NCBI GenBank assembly: GCA_934045905.1
Contig: OW203764.1
Span: 558,001 to 622,000 of the forward strand
DNA: 64,000 bases
Origin: Leuctra nigra
Taxonomy: Eukaryota; Arthropoda; Insecta; Plecoptera; Leuctridae
Direction of reading: 5' to 3'
Shown: in pieces, positions 43,601-49,600 of the stretch
How the letters are laid out: each line of letters starts with the position of its first letter
How positions within the stretch are numbered: position 1 is the first letter of the stretch
The notes under the pieces: model-generated
The model's database searches: none
What the model was told of the DNA's origin: nothing
What the model saw: the letters and a program-made list of their open reading frames with translations, nothing else
Program-made: the position numbers and the translations under genes

Positions 43601-46600
43601 TTTTTAGTTATTTATTACCCAGGTAATGGACCAATGGTGATGGGAGGAGTCAATGTAGAATAATATTTATCTTTACTCACACTAGAGCAGCACTGTCCAT
43701 ATAGTGGGAGAAACAGCCAATCAAATGTGTGTGGGAAAGACAGTTGAATTTCTTTGCTATTTCATTACTATTGATTACTGTGCTGTCACAGCCTTCTTGA
43801 TGGTAACAGCCCACATCCTTCTGTCATCTGTTTTATTCGTGATGTCACATAGCAAGATAATGACTAGTGGTCCATTAAAGCGGGTACCCGGATACAAAAC
43901 ATTACCCGAATCCGACCTCTATTATAGATTATTTCACAATCAAAACTGTTGACATTATCTACCTAAAATAAAATAAAATAATTAAAGAGGTAATATGCAA
44001 AAGAATATGAAAGTAATAATTATTATGTACCTACTGTATGTAGGTTATCCTGAAACTTCAAAATCTATTTACATATAGGTAATAGGCAGCGTGTTTAGAC
44101 AACAGATGGCACTGCAAAAAGTACAGACAGAGCCACCTTATCTGTGGGAAGGAAGCTTACCTTTGGCAAGGCGCCCAAGTCGCTGCAGTTATATGTTATG
44201 TTGCTGCACATATTACGCATTATCAATTCTTAAAATTTACACAAGTTTATCTAATGTTTATTCGCCTACAAAATATTAATAATAAAGTGTTCACAATTTC
44301 ACTGAATCTGATCACAATATTAATTTGCGCGACTTAGTTCTGATTTCGAAATATTTTGAGTACATTTGTTGACATCTGATCGGTTGCTAGGTCACGGCCA
44401 ATGAGAAATAAAACAGTTGAAGATCTTCCCACAAATGTTGCTAATTTCTCTCACTCGTGGCGAACTCTCGGTGCCTATAGGTTTATTTAATTTTAAGTTT
44501 TCTTTTCTCTAACTCCACAAGGCCAAAAAAAGTGTTTCAAGTGAAAGTAGAAGAAGTACAATTTATTTAGTAATTTTCAATACTTTTTGCACTCTAGGTA
44601 CAGTGTGACCAAGAATTAAACTAATGCTTAATGCTTTAAGTATGTTGTATTGCCCAAGCAATGTCCGGAGGATGGTTCAAGGGCATGTCGAGTTGTATTT
44701 GCAATGTACCTACCTACTTTATGTTGTTTTGTTTGTGTACTAACTATTCTAACAGGTGCTCATATTAATGTGATATTTTAGGTACTACCTACTAGTTTGT
44801 TTTACGTGGGTGTGTTACATAATTGCAACTATTCGCTGTTAATACGGAACTGTTGAGGGGAAGTTTATTGTCTCTTGCCATCGTCTGGTGATTGATGTTA
44901 ACTTGGTAAAATAATTAATTGTACGGAGAAAATTACCTAATTTGAAATGCAAGGTTGTTTAATGAACCCTAGCACCATTAAAATCTGCTAACACTGCATT
45001 AACTTTTATACAACCTGGGGGTGTTCACCGATTATTATTTTCATATTGTATGTTTAGAATGTTTCAATTGAAAAGACAGATGTGAAGTATACCTACATAC
45101 ATCACATCTTGTCGGCAAATCCAAATATTTAACACTGCAATCAGAGGAATTGCCATGAATATTGAGAACTATTTCTTGTGTCAAAACAAGTGCGAAGAAC
45201 ACCAGCTTTTAAATACAATTTGTGAGCCTAAACTTCACATGAAAGTAAAATCTCTTAATTTTTTTCACTTTCAACTCAAGAAAATATAATGTTTGACATT
45301 TCAAAATTATTCACTAGAAATTTCCTCTGACTCGAAAATGGCGGTTACCATCTTGGTTAGCTTGAGAGCAAGAAATTTAAATTTTTTGGAGCTTGATTAA
45401 ATTATTATACATAGTGAGAACTACCTGAGAAATATGTAGGCATCAGAAAATGGTGTGATTTTTCAGTTAGAGTACCATTTGTTTATTTCCTTATGTCCAA
45501 CACTATCTACACGTACTTCCACATCGTTGCGTGGATTGCGTATTGAATCCCTTCAGAATTAGTCCCAAGGAAGTCGAAAATACATTAGAAAAGTGTTCCT
45601 TTTCAAGGTCATCAATTTATAACAGCCTTTTACACTACATCTGAATCATTTCTATTAGTAATACCACTTTCAATCAACTGAATTATTAGTTAGGTAACTT
45701 TTTAATTAACTTTTTAATTAATGGATTGTCTGAAAAAAATGTGATGGCATCATCTGATGAAGTCTATGCTTACTCGTCATCTACCTCTAGTAGGTGAGCT
45801 CTGATTTCGTTGATAATAGGGAAGTCTCGTGAAGTTTAGAATTCAGAATAATATTTATTTTATGAAAGTTGAGATGTTGCTGAACACAGATGTGGTATTA
45901 TTTTTGTTGTTGGACGAACAGTTCTCGTGTAATTAATTTACAAAGTTTGATAGATCTCCTCTCATTTAAAAACAGGAAAATTGGCAATGACATCACAGTT
46001 TGCTAGGTCCGTGAAGTTAGCACCGCCCATTAACGCACTAATTATCTCATGTGTGGGATGAATTAGTGCACAATTAGTGCGTTCGATCGGCACTAATTTT
46101 ATAATTAGTGCGTTATCCGTTTCTGAGAAAAACGCACTTTACTATGGGCGGTGCCAACTTCACGCAGCACCGCCCATTGACGCACTAATTTTCAAACCCA
46201 CACAGGCAATTAGTGCACAATTAGTGCGTTCGATCCCCCCCATTCCCATAATTAGTGCGCACTTACTTTTCGAGTTATTCGTGAATAACCGTGGGCGGTG
46301 CAGCACCGCCCATTGAAAATTTCAAGGTTTTCAGCACGCCATGTTTTAGTGCACAATTAGTGCGTTCGATTCCCCCCATTCCCATAATTAGTGCGCACTT
46401 ACTTTTCGAGTTATTCATGAATAACCGTGGGCGGTGCAGCACCGCCCATTGAAAATTTAAGATTTTCAGCACGCCATGTTTTAGTGCACAATTAGTGCGT
46501 TCGATCCCCCCCATTCCCATAATTAGTGCGCACTAACTTTTCGAGTTATTCGCAAATAACCGTGGGCGGTGCAGCACCGCCCATTGAAAATTTCAATGTT

Positions 46601-49600
46601 TTCAGTACGCTATGTTTTAGTGCACAATTAGTGCGTTCGATCCCCCCCATTCCCATAATTAGTGCGCACTTACTTTTCGAGTAATTCGTAAATAACCGTG
46701 GGCGGTGCAGCACCGCCCATTGAAAATTTTAAGGTTTTCAGCATGCCATGTTTTAGTGCACAATTAGTGCGTTCGATCCCCCCCATTCCCATAATTAGTG
46801 CGCACTTACTTTTGAGTTATTCGTGAATAACCGTGGGCGGTGCAGCACCGCCCACGAAAAGTAAGCACTCGAACTCGAAAAGTAAGTGCGCACTAATTAT
46901 GGGAATAGGGGGGATTGAACGCACTAATTGTGCACTAAAACATGGCGTGCTGAAAAACTTGAAATTTTCAATGGGCGGTGCTGCACCGCCCACGGTTATT
47001 CACGAATAACTCGTAAAGTAAGTGCGCACTAATTATGGGAATGGGGGGGATCGAACGCACTAATTGTGCACTAAAACATGGCATTCTGAAAACCATGAAA
47101 TTTTCAATGGGCGGTGCTGCACCGCCCACGGTTATTCCCGAATAACTCGAAGAGTAAGTGCGCACTAATTATGGGAATGGGGGGGATCGAACGCACTAAT
47201 TGTGCACTAAAACATGGCGTACTGAAAACATTGAAATTTTCAATGGGCGGTGCTGCACCGCCCACGGTTATTCGCGAATAACTCGAAAAGTTAGTGCGCA
47301 CTAATTATGGGAATGGGGGGGATCGAACGCACTAATTGTGCACTAAAACATGGCGTGCTGAAAATCTTAAATTTTCAATGGGCGGTGCTGCACCGCCCAC
47401 GGTTATTCACGAATAACTCGAAAAGTAAGTGCGCACTAATTATGGGAATGGGGGGAATCGAACGCACTAATTGTGCACTAAAACATGGCGTGCTGAAAAC
47501 CTTGAAATTTTCAATGGGCGGTGCTGCACCGCCCACGGTTATTCACGAATAACTCGAAAAGTAAGTGCGCACTAATTATGGGAATGGGGGGGATTGAACG
47601 CACTAATTGTGCACTAATTGCCTGTGTGGGTTTGAAAATTAGTGCGTCAATGGGCGGTGCTGCGTGAAGTTGGCACCGCCCATAGTAAAGTGCGTTTTTC
47701 TCGGAAACGGATGACGCACTAATTATAAAATTAGTGCCGATCGAACGCACTAATTGTGCACTAATTCATCCCATACATGAGATAATTAGTGCGTTAATGG
47801 GCGGTGCTAACTTCACGGACCTCAGTTTGCTATATTGCCATGGCAACAAGGGAATCCCCATGTCAACACAATGTTCAAGACTTGGAAATGACACCACAGT
47901 TCTGATTCTTGTTAAAGGCCGTTTTTCCCGCCAAAAATCATATGATATTTGAACTCGATTTTTATGAATGAAAATTTAAGATTTCACAGGTAATAAGTGT
48001 ATGTGTCATTATTATTTGTGTTTATTTATAGTAATTTACTAGAATAAAATTTCATGAGACTTCCCTATAACAAGGATTGATTGTCAATGAACCTGACCAG
48101 CAGCCAATCCGTTTCGTTCAAATACCGTTTTATGAATTGTCGAGTGTACATTTGGAAAACAAATTGTTACAAGCATAGCATTGATACACAATCCATGTGT
48201 TATCAGTGATATCCACGTTCTCTCGTCAGAAATAAAGGTAGTTTATTTGATGGTGAGCACCCCCGCTGTAAAGTACCTCCATGTAAAGTACATCCATCGC
48301 ATGTTGTCACGTCTAACCCTGCACTGTGTGAAGGTCGGGCTCCTGTCCGAGTCAGCTCCTCCAAGCATTGCCACTAGATGGCAGCACGCCACACCACCGC
48401 CTCTTCGCCAACGCCTCGGGCTCACAGAGACTAAAGCACAAGGGAGAGCGCCCGAGCGTTCATTGTGCCGCCAGGTTTGTCCCACACTCGCTTGCCTGCC
48501 TTCCCTAGCACACGACACTCTTCCAATACATGCTTTGTTCAACAGTTCGTTACCGGGAATGTTTGACAATCCCGTAGTTTTTAGTCATTTCATAATGCAA
48601 ATATTTGTTTATAACCAGCCAACATATTGACTTACTTTGTCAGCCATCATAAAGCTATTATATGTATATAAAAGCGACATGTTTGCTGATAAGTCAATCA
48701 AAACAAAACAGTTGGAATGCATTTTAACTGAAATATATATTTATGAACATTGATCTCTATCCTAAAAGTTTCAGGTTCCATGTTTATGTCGGTTTCCTTG
48801 CAATTTCCTCGTTAGAGTTCATAACAATTTGAAAGTACAGAGAGTACTAAGTGCGTGTACTCTGAAGATTGTAAAACCGCCAGTAAATGATAATGTCACT
48901 TAACAATGACAAATACGGCAAAAAACTAACACATATTGCTAGAGATCCGATTATATGGTTTTAAAAACTTCAACATTTCGTTTTTGGAATTGTAAATTTC
49001 GCGCTTTGTGGTTTTCAGAATTGACAATTTCACGTTTTATGTTTTTAAAAAATATAGATAAACTTCAGATTATGAGTATTAGAATTTCAATTGAAGAATA
49101 ATAAAAATGGAACAGTGTACCTACAAGTGCTGGGACTTACATAATATTGTCACCATTTACTCTTCTATTCAAATGCCATAGCATTGTTGTTAGGTAACTA
49201 TAAATTTTGTGCGATCTAAATGAAGATGGTCAATATTTTATCACTCACAAATTTAAACCCTAGGCAAGCCAGTGCAGCATGTGACTGTCCACCTTGGTTT
49301 TTCACAATGCAAAATCAAAAATAAATTTATAATTAGCTGTTTCATGCTGTTTGTTCATGTATTGCGACTGTAAAAGACATGTCAACTTTATTTTCACGTG
49401 ATAATGCGAGGTCACTGCCCCTCCCACTTAGCAACCCCAAGTTTTTTTCTACAAGGTCAGAGCTCTTCTGTCATTTACGCGTATATAAGGGAGGGTCACT
49501 GAGTGATTTTAGAAATAAAAAAGGTTGAATATTGGGGTTTACCATGGTTATCCTGAGAAAAATTAGAAAAGCAACTGCGAAATGTACAAAAAAACGGGAA

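Larger units (their letters stand above)
45720..48150 (+). repeat. Dispersed repeat 'R', copy 2, split by nested elements
   Basis: 45720-45828 and 48064-48150 correspond to the two halves of the repeat at 3945-4760 (GATGGCATCA, CTCTAGTAGGTGAGCT, AACAAGGATTGATTGTCAA, GTTTCGTTCAAATACCGTTT). The inserted DNA is 45829-48063. Confidence 0.7.

Noticed and set aside
46077..47750. Repeated short ORFs in the fold-back element
   Set aside because: They are translations of the same palindromic 136-bp units in both directions, so they are not independent genes.
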